64,000 nucleotides of DNA, from assembly GCA_011391495.1 (NCBI GenBank), contig JAABQK010000004.1, positions 1-64,000 on the forward strand, given 5' to 3'. Below are positions 41,448 through 49,314 of this stretch, one piece after another. Positions within the stretch are counted from its first letter, which is position 1. Each line of letters starts with the position of its first letter. The DNA is from Hydrogenophaga sp. Lineage in GTDB: Bacteria > Pseudomonadota > Gammaproteobacteria > Burkholderiales > Burkholderiaceae_C. Below the pieces are notes generated by a model that was not told the origin of the DNA, made no database searches, and was given only the letters and a program-made list of their open reading frames with translations. The translations under genes were made by a program, and so were the position numbers.

Positions 41448-42320
41448 ATGAGCCAGACCATCACCCCGGAATTGCGTCGCTGGATCGTCGAGCAGGCCGT
41501 CGCAGGGCATACGCCCGAATCGGTGCTGGAGGCCATGATGAAGGCGGGCTGGACCGAACAGGTTGCAACCGCTGCGCTGGAGAACACCCTCGAGCAGCAC
41601 CTGCGCGAGCGAGCAGTCGTGCCCAGCGCTGCTGCGGTCCGGACGGCGTCGCCCGGCGTCGGTGCGCGGGTGCCCGATCTGGATCTGAGCCGGTCACCGC
41701 GCCAGGTGGATGCAGGCGACCGCCAGGTGGACGTGCTGATCTCGCTGGCGCAGCCCCGGGTGGTGGTGCTGGGCAATCTGCTGAGCGCCGAGGAGTGCGA
41801 CGCCCTGATCGCAGCGGCGCAGCCGCGCATGGCGCGCTCGCTCACGGTGCAGACGCAGACCGGGGGCGAAGAGGTCAACCCCGACCGCACCAGCAGCGGC
41901 ATGTTTTTCAACCGCGGTGAAAGCGAGCTGATCCGTCGTGTCGAGGCGCGCATTGCACGGCTGGTGAACTGGCCGCTGGAGAACGGCGAGGGCATGCAGG
42001 TGCTGCACTACCGGCCCGGCGCCGAATACAAGCCGCACTACGACTATTTCGACCCCGATGAGCCCGGCACGCCCACCATCCTCCAGCGCGGTGGCCAGCG
42101 CGTGGGCACGGTCGTCATGTACCTCAACGAGCCTGCGTGCGGTGGCGGAACCACGTTTCCCGACATCGGCCTCGAGGTGGCCCCGAAGCGTGGCAATGCC
42201 GTGTTTTTCAGTTACGACCGGCCAAGTCCCGCCACCCGGACGCTGCACGGGGGCGCGCCGGTGATCGAGGGCGACAAGTGGGTGGCCACCAAGTGGCTGC
42301 GCGAGCGCGAGTTCGCATGA
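41448..42320 (+). CDS. 2OG-Fe(II) oxygenase, prolyl 4-hydroxylase type
   Basis: A 290-residue non-haem iron dioxygenase. The C-terminal P4H fold has iron ligands H197, D199 (KPHYDYFD) and H267 (RTLHGG), and the 2-oxoglutarate lysine K277 (GDKWVATKW). The first 50 residues form a small helical domain (TPELRRWIVEQAVAGHTPES) that may bind a protein partner, then a spacer. The substrate protein is unknown. It follows yaaA by 29 bp and probably shares its transcript. Confidence 0.88.
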   Translation: MSQTITPELRRWIVEQAVAGHTPESVLEAMMKAGWTEQVATAALENTLEQHLRERAVVPSAAAVRTASPGVGARVPDLDLSRSPRQVDAGDRQVDVLISLAQPRVVVLGNLLSAEECDALIAAAQPRMARSLTVQTQTGGEEVNPDRTSSGMFFNRGESELIRRVEARIARLVNWPLENGEGMQVLHYRPGAEYKPHYDYFDPDEPGTPTILQRGGQRVGTVVMYLNEPACGGGTTFPDIGLEVAPKRGNAVFFSYDRPSPATRTLHGGAPVIEGDKWVATKWLREREFA

Positions 42321-42417
42321 ACGCGCTGGCCCGTCGCTGCAGCAGCCCCATCCGTGCCGGTGTTCGCTGGCTGCCGGCCCGGGCAGCGCGGGCCGACCAT
42401 CGGCCAACGAAGGTGTC

Positions 42418-43305
42418 ATGAAAATTTCCAGCAACGGCCTGCGGTTCGAAGTCGAGACGGCGGGCGACGACCAGGCCCCCGCCGTGCTGCTCACCATGGG
42501 CCTGGGCATGCAGCTCACGGCCTGGCCCGACAGCCTGCTGCAGGCGCTGGTGCAGGCGGGCTACCGCGTGATCCGCTACGACAACCGCGACATCGGCCTG
42601 TCCTCCCATCTCGACCAGCTGGGCGTGCCGCACCTGTTCTGGCAGTTCATCAAGTCGCGCCTGGGTCTGCGCCTGCGATCGGCCTACACCTTGCAGGACA
42701 TGGCACAGGATGCGCTCGGCATCCTGGATGGGCTCGGCGTGCAGCGCGCCCATGTCCTGGGGGTGTCCATGGGCGGCATGATTTCGCAGCGCATCGCGGC
42801 CAGCGCGCCCGGGCGGGTGCTCAGCCTGACCAGCGTCATGAGCTCCAGCGGTGCGCCTGGCCTGCCGGGGCCGCGCCCCGACGTGGCGCGCGCCATGATG
42901 AACCGGCCGAAAAGCCGTGTGCCCGATGAAGTCGTGGACCACACGCTGGAGATCTTCCGCCTCATCGGCAGTCCGTTCTATCCGCAGGACATGCCGGCCT
43001 TCCGCCAGCACCTGCTCGACGGCGTGGCCCGCAGCTACCACCCCGAAGGTGTGGTGCGCCAGTTGCTCGCCATCATGACCGACACCCGCCGCCACACCCT
43101 GCTGCCGTGCATCACCGCGCCGGCGCTCGTGATCCATGGCTCGTCCGATCCGCTGGTGCCCCTGGCCTGCGGGCAGGACACCGCAGCCCGCATTCCGGGG
43201 GCGCGCTTCGAGGCCATCGAGGGCATGGGCCACGACTGGCCGCCCGGCGTGGCACAACGCCTGGCCGAACTCACCCTTCCCCATCTGGAGGCATCGCACG
43301 CATGA
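42418..43305 (+). CDS. Alpha/beta hydrolase
   Basis: A 295-residue alpha/beta hydrolase. The nucleophile elbow is GVSMGG with S117, the oxyanion/first-strand region is [13 protein letters not shown], and a C-terminal [15 protein letters not shown] and GMGHDWPP give the acid and the catalytic histidine. It resembles esterases related to the 3-oxoadipate enol-lactonase/aclacinomycin methylesterase group. Substrate unknown. Its TGA overlaps the queF ATG (ATGA). Confidence 0.85.
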   Translation: MKISSNGLRFEVETAGDDQAPAVLLTMGLGMQLTAWPDSLLQALVQAGYRVIRYDNRDIGLSSHLDQLGVPHLFWQFIKSRLGLRLRSAYTLQDMAQDALGILDGLGVQRAHVLGVSMGGMISQRIAASAPGRVLSLTSVMSSSGAPGLPGPRPDVARAMMNRPKSRVPDEVVDHTLEIFRLIGSPFYPQDMPAFRQHLLDGVARSYHPEGVVRQLLAIMTDTRRHTLLPCITAPALVIHGSSDPLVPLACGQDTAARIPGARFEAIEGMGHDWPPGVAQRLAELTLPHLEASHA

Positions 43306-44153
43306 GCGCCCACACACCCGAACAGTCCCAGCTCGGCAAGGCCTCGGCCTACATCGACCAGTACGATGCATCGCTGCTGTTTCCGCTGCCGCGCGAAACC
43401 AAGCGGCGCGAGATCGGCATCGCCGGCCACATTCCGTTTCTCGGTGCCGATCTCTGGACCGCTTTCGAGCTGAGCTGGCTCAACCCGAAAGGCAAACCGC
43501 TGGTGGCGCTGGCGCACATCACCATTCCATGCGAGAGCACCCACATCGTCGAGAGCAAGTCGTTCAAGCTCTACCTCAACAGCTTCAACAACACGCGCTT
43601 CGCGAGCGCCGACGAGGTGCGCGAGCGCATCAAGGCCGACATCAGCGGCGCCATCTGGCACGGCGACGCGGTCATGGCCAGCGCGGGCGTGAAGCTGCTG
43701 CTGCCCGAGGCTTTTGACCGTGAGGTGGTGCATGAACTGGAGGGCCTGTCCATCGACCGGCTCGACGTGGAATGCACGGCTTACCAGCCCGCACCCGAGC
43801 TGCTGAGTGCGGTTTTCAACGAACAGCCGGTCACCGAAGTCCTCAGCAGCCAGCTGCTCAAGAGCAACTGCCTCGTGACCGGCCAGCCCGACTGGGGCAG
43901 CGTGCAGATCGCCTACAGCGGCCCGCAGATCGACCAGGCGGGCCTGCTGCAGTACATCGTGAGTTTTCGCAACCACAACGAATTCCACGAGCAGTGTGTC
44001 GAGCGCATCTACATGGACATCATGGCGCGCTGCAAGCCCACCAAGCTGGCGGTCTATGCGCGCTACACGCGCCGCGGCGGGCTGGACATCAACCCCTGGC
44101 GCAGCAGCCACCCGCAGCAGCCACCGGCCAACGTGCGCACCGCGCGGCAGTGA
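43302..44153 (+). CDS. queF: NADPH-dependent 7-cyano-7-deazaguanine reductase QueF
   Basis: QueF reduces preQ0 to preQ1 in queuosine biosynthesis. The 283-residue product is the long type. The catalytic cysteine is C190 ([17 protein letters not shown]), and the family [17 protein letters not shown] motif is at about 84-100. [15 protein letters not shown] lies towards the C-terminus. No other queuosine gene is adjacent. Coupled to the hydrolase gene by a 4-base overlap. Confidence 0.95.
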   Translation: MSAHTPEQSQLGKASAYIDQYDASLLFPLPRETKRREIGIAGHIPFLGADLWTAFELSWLNPKGKPLVALAHITIPCESTHIVESKSFKLYLNSFNNTRFASADEVRERIKADISGAIWHGDAVMASAGVKLLLPEAFDREVVHELEGLSIDRLDVECTAYQPAPELLSAVFNEQPVTEVLSSQLLKSNCLVTGQPDWGSVQIAYSGPQIDQAGLLQYIVSFRNHNEFHEQCVERIYMDIMARCKPTKLAVYARYTRRGGLDINPWRSSHPQQPPANVRTARQ

Positions 44154-44162
44154 GGCCGGCGG

Positions 44163-45224
44163 TCAGGCAGCTCGCTGGAAACCTTCGAGCAGGTTCACCG
44201 CGTTCACACCCACCGCGTCCACCGCATACCCGCCTTCGAAGGTGAACACCGTGGGCAGGCCGGCGCTGGCCAGCGCTTCGCCCACGGCGAAGTAGTCGGC
44301 GGTCTGCAGCGTGAAGCCCGAGATCGGGTCGCCCTCGAAGGTGTCCAGTCCCATCGGCACCACCAGCGCGTCGGCCCTGAACGCGGCCACCGCCTCCAGC
44401 GCGCGCCCCAGCGCCCCGCGCCAGGTGGCGAAGTCCGTGCCGCGCGGCAGCGGCAGGTTCAGGTTGAAACCCTCGCCCGCGCCGGCACCGCGCTCGTCCG
44501 CATGGCCGAGGAAGAACGGGTACTCGGTGGCCGGGTCGCCGTGGATCGAGACCGTGAGCACGTCCGCGCGCTCATAGAAGACCGTCTGCGTGCCGTTGCC
44601 GTGGTGGTAGTCCACGTCCAGCACCGCCACGCGTTGTTTTCCTCCGTCGCGCAAGGCCTGCGCGGCGATGGCGGCGTTGTTCAGAAAGCAGTAGCCGCCA
44701 AAGAAGTCCGGCCCTGCGTGGTGACCGGGCGGGCGCGTGAGGGCAAACGCACAGCGTGCACCGCCCAGCACCGCGCGCGCCGCCGCCAGCCCGCAGGCCG
44801 CGCCGCTGCGCGCCGCGGCCCAGGTGCCCGCCATCAGCGGCGAGCCCGAGTCGAATGAAAACAGGCCGAGCCGCGCCGCGAAGTTCTGCGGCATCACTTC
44901 GGTGCGGAAGGCATGGCGGTTGCCGAGCGGCCAGACCGACGGCAGGGCGTCGCGTTGCGCATTCGCCGGGTCCAGCGCCACCCACTCGTCCCACGCGCCG
45001 GCCAGGAACCGGGTGTAGCGCGGGGCGTGCACGCGGGCGATCGCGGCGTCCAGTGCAGCGGCATCCAGCGCGGGCGTCTCCAGCGAGCCCAGCGGCCGGC
45101 GTTGCAGTTCGGTCAGCACGAAGTCCAGGCGGGCCGGCACCTCGTGGCAAGGCACCAGACGGCCGCGGAACATCTCCTGCTGCCCCTGGTGCAGGGCGTG
45201 GTGGGGGTTGTGGAAGGTCTTCAT
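44163..45224 (-). CDS. Histone-deacetylase-family (acetylpolyamine amidohydrolase-like) hydrolase
   Basis: A 353-residue zinc-dependent arginase/deacetylase-fold enzyme. Seen: ALTRPPGHHAGPDFFGGYCFLNNAAIAA with the tandem histidines, and VAVLDVDYHHGNGTQTVFY with the zinc aspartate and histidine, VVPMGLDTFEGDP and TFEGGY near the C-terminus. Bacterial members remove acetyl from polyamines or small amides. The start at 45224 (MKTFHNPHHALHQG) fits the family; upstream extension is non-coding in look. Convergent with queF, divergent from tspO. Confidence 0.9.
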   Translation of the reverse strand: MKTFHNPHHALHQGQQEMFRGRLVPCHEVPARLDFVLTELQRRPLGSLETPALDAAALDAAIARVHAPRYTRFLAGAWDEWVALDPANAQRDALPSVWPLGNRHAFRTEVMPQNFAARLGLFSFDSGSPLMAGTWAAARSGAACGLAAARAVLGGARCAFALTRPPGHHAGPDFFGGYCFLNNAAIAAQALRDGGKQRVAVLDVDYHHGNGTQTVFYERADVLTVSIHGDPATEYPFFLGHADERGAGAGEGFNLNLPLPRGTDFATWRGALGRALEAVAAFRADALVVPMGLDTFEGDPISGFTLQTADYFAVGEALASAGLPTVFTFEGGYAVDAVGVNAVNLLEGFQRAA

Positions 45225-45386
45225 GCGGCGCAGTGTCGCATGGGACCCCCCTTGGCGCCTGGGTCCCCTGGGCCGGGGAATGAACGGTTCCGGCACCGTC
45301 AACCGCCGCGAAGCCCGCTACGATGCGATGCACACCCGACGGTGGGCACCCGCCGCGCATCCGCGTCCAGACCCGAGCACTTTCAC

Positions 45387-45899
45387 ATGACGATCCAGCA
45401 CACTTCGCGCACCCGCACCCAGCAACTCATCGGCCTGGCCGGCTTGATGGCTCTGTGTTTTGTCACCGCTGCGGCGGGCGCGGTCGCGTCCGCCAACGCC
45501 AAGACCTTCTACAGCGGGCTGGTGCAACCGGCGTGGGCGCCGCCTGGCTGGCTGTTCGGCCCGGTGTGGACCACCCTTTTCACCATGATGGCCATCGCCG
45601 CCTGGCTGGTCTGGCGCGCGCCGGCCGAGCCGACGGCCCGGCGCTGGGCGCTCGGCCTGTTCGTGGTGCAGCTCGCTGCCAACGCCCTGTGGAGCTGGCT
45701 GTTCTTTGCCTGGCAGCAAGGCGGCTGGGCTTTCGCCGAAGTGATCGTGTTCTGGGTGCTGATCGCGCTCACCTGCGCCGCGTTCTGGCGCATCCGGCCG
45801 CTGGCCGGTTTCTTGCTGCTGCCCTACCTGGCCTGGGTGGCGTTTGCGTCCTACCTCAACTGGGTGCTGTGGCAAGCGAATCCGGCGATCCTGGGTTGA
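45387..45899 (+). CDS. tspO: TspO/MBR family protein
   Basis: A 170-residue membrane protein with five helices, rich in tryptophan, homologous to the bacterial tryptophan-rich sensory protein and the mitochondrial translocator protein. Family motifs are YSGLVQPAWAPPGWLFGPVWT and NALWSWLFFAWQQGGWAF. It binds porphyrins and in Rhodobacter represses photosynthesis genes in response to oxygen. The 64-bp gap to the phosphofructokinase gene suggests co-transcription. Confidence 0.92.
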   Translation: MTIQHTSRTRTQQLIGLAGLMALCFVTAAAGAVASANAKTFYSGLVQPAWAPPGWLFGPVWTTLFTMMAIAAWLVWRAPAEPTARRWALGLFVVQLAANALWSWLFFAWQQGGWAFAEVIVFWVLIALTCAAFWRIRPLAGFLLLPYLAWVAFASYLNWVLWQANPAILG

Positions 45900-45963
45900 A
45901 TCCCTTTTCCTGCGTTCTGCCTTCAGCCAACCCGATTCCTTTCAACCTTCGAAGGACCACCCC

Positions 45964-47181
45964 ATGTCATCCGGAAAAATCCTCGTCGCCCAGGGCGGCG
46001 GCCCCACCGCCGTGATCAACCAGTCGCTGGTGGGCGTGGCGCTGGAGGCGCGGCGTTTCCAGAACGTGAAGCTGGTCTACGGTGCGCGCCACGGCGTGCG
46101 CGGCATCGTGGACGAAAATTTCGTGGACCTCACGCAGGAGACCAGCCACAACCTGGAGGCCGTGGCGCGCACGCCGGCTTCGGCGCTGGGTTCCACGCGC
46201 GACAAGCCGGACCTGAAGTACTGCCAGGAAATCTTCAAGGTGCTCAAGGCGCATGAGATCGAGCACTTCTTCTACATCGGTGGCAACGACTCGTCGGACA
46301 CGGTTCGCATCGTGAGCGAAGAGGCGCGCAAGGCGGGCTACCCGCTGCGTTCGGTCCACATCCCGAAGACGATCGACAACGACCTGGTGGGCAACGACCA
46401 CACACCGGGCTTCCCGTCGGCAGCACGCTTCGTGGCCCAGGCCTTTGCCGGCGCGAACCTCGACAACGCGTCACTGCCCGGCGTGTACGTGGGCGTGGTG
46501 ATGGGGCGGCACGCGGGCTTCCTCACGGCCGCGTCCGCCCTGGGCAAGAAGTTTCCGGACGATGGCCCGCACCTGATCTATGTGCCCGAGCGCGTGTTCG
46601 AGATCCCGAAGTTCCTGGCCGACGTGAAGGCCATGTATGAACGCCACGGCCGTTGCGTGATCGCGGTGAGCGAGGGCATCCACGACGCGTCGGGCCAGCC
46701 GATCATCACCCAGCTCGCCAAGGATGTGGAGAAGGACGCGCACGGCAACGTGCAGCTCTCGGGCACCGGCGCGCTGGCCGACCTGCTGTGCGAAGAGATC
46801 AAGGCCAAGCTGGGCATCAAGCGCGTGCGCGGCGACACCTTCGGCTACCTGCAGCGCAGTTTCATCGGCTGTGTGTCGGACGTGGACCAGCGCGAGGCGC
46901 GCGAGGTGGGCGAGAAGGCGGTGCAGTTCGCCATGTGGGGCAGCGTGGACGGCTCGGTGGCGATCAAGCGCACCGGCTTTTATTCGGCCGACTACGAGCT
47001 GCTGCCGCTGGAGGCGGTGGCCGGCAAGACGCGCACCATGGAAGACGAGTTCATCACCGCCAGCGGCACCGACGTGACCGACGCCTTCCGACTCTACCTG
47101 CGCCCGCTGCTGGGCTCGGACATGCCCGACGCCTACCGCCTGCGTTACAACCCGGTGGCCAAGGTGCTGAAGCGCTCCTGA
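45964..47181 (+). CDS. 6-phosphofructokinase (probably PPi-linked group)
   Basis: A 405-residue PFK-A family enzyme phosphorylating fructose 6-phosphate. The nucleotide/phosphate loop GGGPTAVINQS is at 11-21, the donor-site motif is GGNDS at 106-110, and the substrate motif IPKTIDND at 133-140. D109 takes the place occupied by glycine in ATP-dependent enzymes, which points to pyrophosphate use, while N108 replaces the usual metal aspartate. The donor should be treated as unproven. AGGACC ribosome site. Confidence 0.87.
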   Translation: MSSGKILVAQGGGPTAVINQSLVGVALEARRFQNVKLVYGARHGVRGIVDENFVDLTQETSHNLEAVARTPASALGSTRDKPDLKYCQEIFKVLKAHEIEHFFYIGGNDSSDTVRIVSEEARKAGYPLRSVHIPKTIDNDLVGNDHTPGFPSAARFVAQAFAGANLDNASLPGVYVGVVMGRHAGFLTAASALGKKFPDDGPHLIYVPERVFEIPKFLADVKAMYERHGRCVIAVSEGIHDASGQPIITQLAKDVEKDAHGNVQLSGTGALADLLCEEIKAKLGIKRVRGDTFGYLQRSFIGCVSDVDQREAREVGEKAVQFAMWGSVDGSVAIKRTGFYSADYELLPLEAVAGKTRTMEDEFITASGTDVTDAFRLYLRPLLGSDMPDAYRLRYNPVAKVLKRS

Positions 47182-47329
47182 GCCTGAGGGCTTCAGGCTG
47201 GCCTCAGTCGTGAAGACCACGATGGCCTGGCCGGCATTGGAAAACGCGCTTGCGGCGCGGTCATCACGCTGCTAGCCTGAATGCTGGTCCGAGCCATGCG
47301 GGCGCCTCAGGCTCGGTGCGTGAAAACCC

Positions 47330-47343
47330 CTTTTCTAGAAAAG
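47330..47343. promoter_or_regulatory. 14-bp palindrome CTTTTCTAGAAAAG
   Basis: A perfect palindrome ending 10 bp before the GTG start of the CBS gene. It could be an operator, or act on the leader RNA around the ribosome site, which is itself weak. The rest of the 172-bp gap holds a small hairpin (AGCCTGA/TCAGGCT, 47181-47199) just after the phosphofructokinase stop. Confidence 0.4.
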
Positions 47344-47353
47344 CGAGCGTACC

Positions 47354-47938
47354 GTGAACACCCTGAGCACTTTCCGTTTCCCGGAAGGCACCTGCATCGC
47401 ACAGGCCCAGCCGCCCTCGGGCGTGCCTGTGACGCTGGAGTCGCCCGGCCGCGCCGTGATGACCGACCTGACCCATGTGCGCGCGGCAACCATCGCGCCC
47501 GACATGCCGCTGGCGCAGGCGCGCCAGACCATGATCCACCAGGGCGTGCGCCTGCTCTTCGTGGTGAGCGAGATGCCCTGTGTGGACGGGCTCATCACCT
47601 CGACCGACCTCGAAGGCGAGCGGCCGATGCAGGTGTTGAACCAGCGCGGCGCGAAGTACGAAGACCTGATCGTGGCCGATGTGATGTCGCCCCTGGCCTC
47701 GCTGGACGCGATCGACCTGGAAGAGCTGGCCCATGCCAATGTGGCCAAGGTGGTGGCCACGCTCAAGCAGCTGGGCCGCCGCCACATGCTGGTGGTGCAG
47801 AAGGCCGGCGGCGGCCACGGCCCGCGGGTGCGCGGCGTGATCTCGCAAACGCAGATCGAGCGCCAGCTCGGCCAGTCCATCGACGTGGTGGAGCTCGCGG
47901 GCAATTTCGCCGAGATCAGCGTGTCGCTGGCCGGCTGA
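47354..47938 (+). CDS. CBS-domain protein
   Basis: A 194-residue protein made of a pair of CBS motifs, the energy-sensing modules that bind adenine nucleotides. The first is around residues 40-95 (TIAPDMPLAQARQTMIHQGVRLLFV then GLITSTDL) and the second around 112-178 (VMSPLASLDAIDLEEL, RRHMLVVQKAGG, GVISQTQIERQ). No catalytic domain is present, so it is a stand-alone sensor or partner. The GTG start is accepted because no better start exists. No clear partner is next to it. Confidence 0.8.
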   Translation: MNTLSTFRFPEGTCIAQAQPPSGVPVTLESPGRAVMTDLTHVRAATIAPDMPLAQARQTMIHQGVRLLFVVSEMPCVDGLITSTDLEGERPMQVLNQRGAKYEDLIVADVMSPLASLDAIDLEELAHANVAKVVATLKQLGRRHMLVVQKAGGGHGPRVRGVISQTQIERQLGQSIDVVELAGNFAEISVSLAG

Positions 47939-48025
47939 GCCTGCGCACGGGTGGGGCGGGCGGCCGGTGCCGCGCTGCGGACCGGTAGACTCGCCCCTGC
48001 CGCTCTGTCCAGTCGCCCGCCCACG

Positions 48026-48406
48026 ATGTTGAAATCCACCCCGATCCTGTTCGCCCTCGCACTGGCCGCCACCGCCGGCCATGCCGCTGACAACTGCGAC
48101 GCCTTGCGGGCGAAGATCGAGGCGCAGATCGCCGGCACGGGGGTGACGGGATTCACCCTCACCACGGTGGACGTTGCGGCTGACGTGCCCGGCAAGGTGG
48201 TGGGCACCTGCGGCCTCGGTGCGAAGAAGATCGTTTATGCCCGGAGCAGCGGACCGGCCGCGCGCCCGGCGGCACCCACCACGCTGGCACCCGCGCAAGC
48301 GGCGCTGCCCAGACCCAGGAGCGCGAGGAAGACCACCCGGGATGCAGACATCCTGACCGAGTGCAGGGACGGCACCGTGTCGATGGGTGGCAACTGCAAA
48401 AACTGA
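48026..48406 (+). CDS. DUF1161 small periplasmic protein
   Basis: A 126-residue secreted protein. The signal peptide ends near GHAADNC (residue 20), the mature part has the DUF1161 pattern NCDALRAKIEAQIAGTGVTGF, with cysteines at about 23, 62, 114 and 124 that may form disulfides. A proline/alanine-rich stretch separates the domain from a short C-terminal CRDGTVSMGGNCKN. Function unknown. Convergent with the crotonase gene (10 bp apart). Confidence 0.75.
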   Translation: MLKSTPILFALALAATAGHAADNCDALRAKIEAQIAGTGVTGFTLTTVDVAADVPGKVVGTCGLGAKKIVYARSSGPAARPAAPTTLAPAQAALPRPRSARKTTRDADILTECRDGTVSMGGNCKN

Positions 48407-48416
48407 CCGGGCGCGT

Positions 48417-49262
48417 TCAGCCCAGTTCTTTGAAGCTTTGCAGCGCCGAGAGCGGCGTGAAGCTTCCGGCGCGTTTCTCTTTCATGGCGGCGATGGACTC
48501 GCGCACATGCTGGTTGCTCCAGATCGCGCCCTGCAGCCAGCCCATCTGGCGCAGGCTGTCTTCGACCGAATGGTCGCGCGCGTAGGTGATGGCCTGTTTG
48601 GTTCCCCAGATCGCAACCGGCGGCTTGCTGGCGATCTCTTTCGCGCATTGCATGGCGGCGGCGAGCATGGCCTCGGGCGTGTCGAACACCTCGTTCACCA
48701 GCCCGTAGGCCAGGGCCCTTTGCGCCGGCAGGCGGCGGCCGGTGTAGGCCATTTCCTTCACCACGGCGAACGGGATCAGCTTCGGCAGGCGCTGCAGCGT
48801 GCCCACGTCGGCCACCATGCCGATGTTGATTTCCTGGATGCAGAAGAAGGCGTCGGCCGTGGCGTAGCGGATGCAGCCGGCCGTGACCATGTCCACCGCG
48901 CCGCCGATGCAGCCACCCTGGATGGCGAAAATCACTGGGATGCGCAGGTTTTCGATCTTCGTGAACGTGGCCTGCATGTCGGTGAGCAGATCGAAGATGG
49001 CGGCGCGGCCTTCCGGGCTCTGGTCGTCCATGGTGATCGCGCCGGCAAAGGTCTCCAGCGCCATGCCGGCGCTGAAGTGTTTGCCGGTGCTGCTGATGAC
49101 CAGTACGCGCGTCTGGCCTTCGGTGTGGAGCTTCGTCAGCACCTCGTCCAGCTCGCACCAGAAGGTGGGGTGCATGGTGTTGAGCGTGTCGGGCCGGCTG
49201 AGCACCAGGTGCGCCACGTGGTCGGTTGATGAAAGGGTGAAACAGGGGCTTGATTGACTCAT
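48417..49262 (-). CDS. Crotonase-family protein, dienoyl-CoA isomerase type
   Basis: A 281-residue enoyl-CoA hydratase/isomerase superfamily member. The pattern GGCIGGAVDMVTAGCIRYA followed by EINIGMVADVGTLQRLPK carries the three acidic residues (D in GGAVDM, E in EINIG, D in ADVGT) that are diagnostic for delta(3,5)-delta(2,4)-dienoyl-CoA isomerase, which helps degrade unsaturated fatty acids. General enoyl-CoA hydratase is less likely. It is a single gene, divergent from the DUF11 surface protein. Confidence 0.82.
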   Translation of the reverse strand: MSQSSPCFTLSSTDHVAHLVLSRPDTLNTMHPTFWCELDEVLTKLHTEGQTRVLVISSTGKHFSAGMALETFAGAITMDDQSPEGRAAIFDLLTDMQATFTKIENLRIPVIFAIQGGCIGGAVDMVTAGCIRYATADAFFCIQEINIGMVADVGTLQRLPKLIPFAVVKEMAYTGRRLPAQRALAYGLVNEVFDTPEAMLAAAMQCAKEIASKPPVAIWGTKQAITYARDHSVEDSLRQMGWLQGAIWSNQHVRESIAAMKEKRAGSFTPLSALQSFKELG

Positions 49263-49314
49263 GGCGGCGGGTGGCCTCGGTTAAGGTTGTCTTGGGAGTT
49301 TTTTCATTTTCGCC

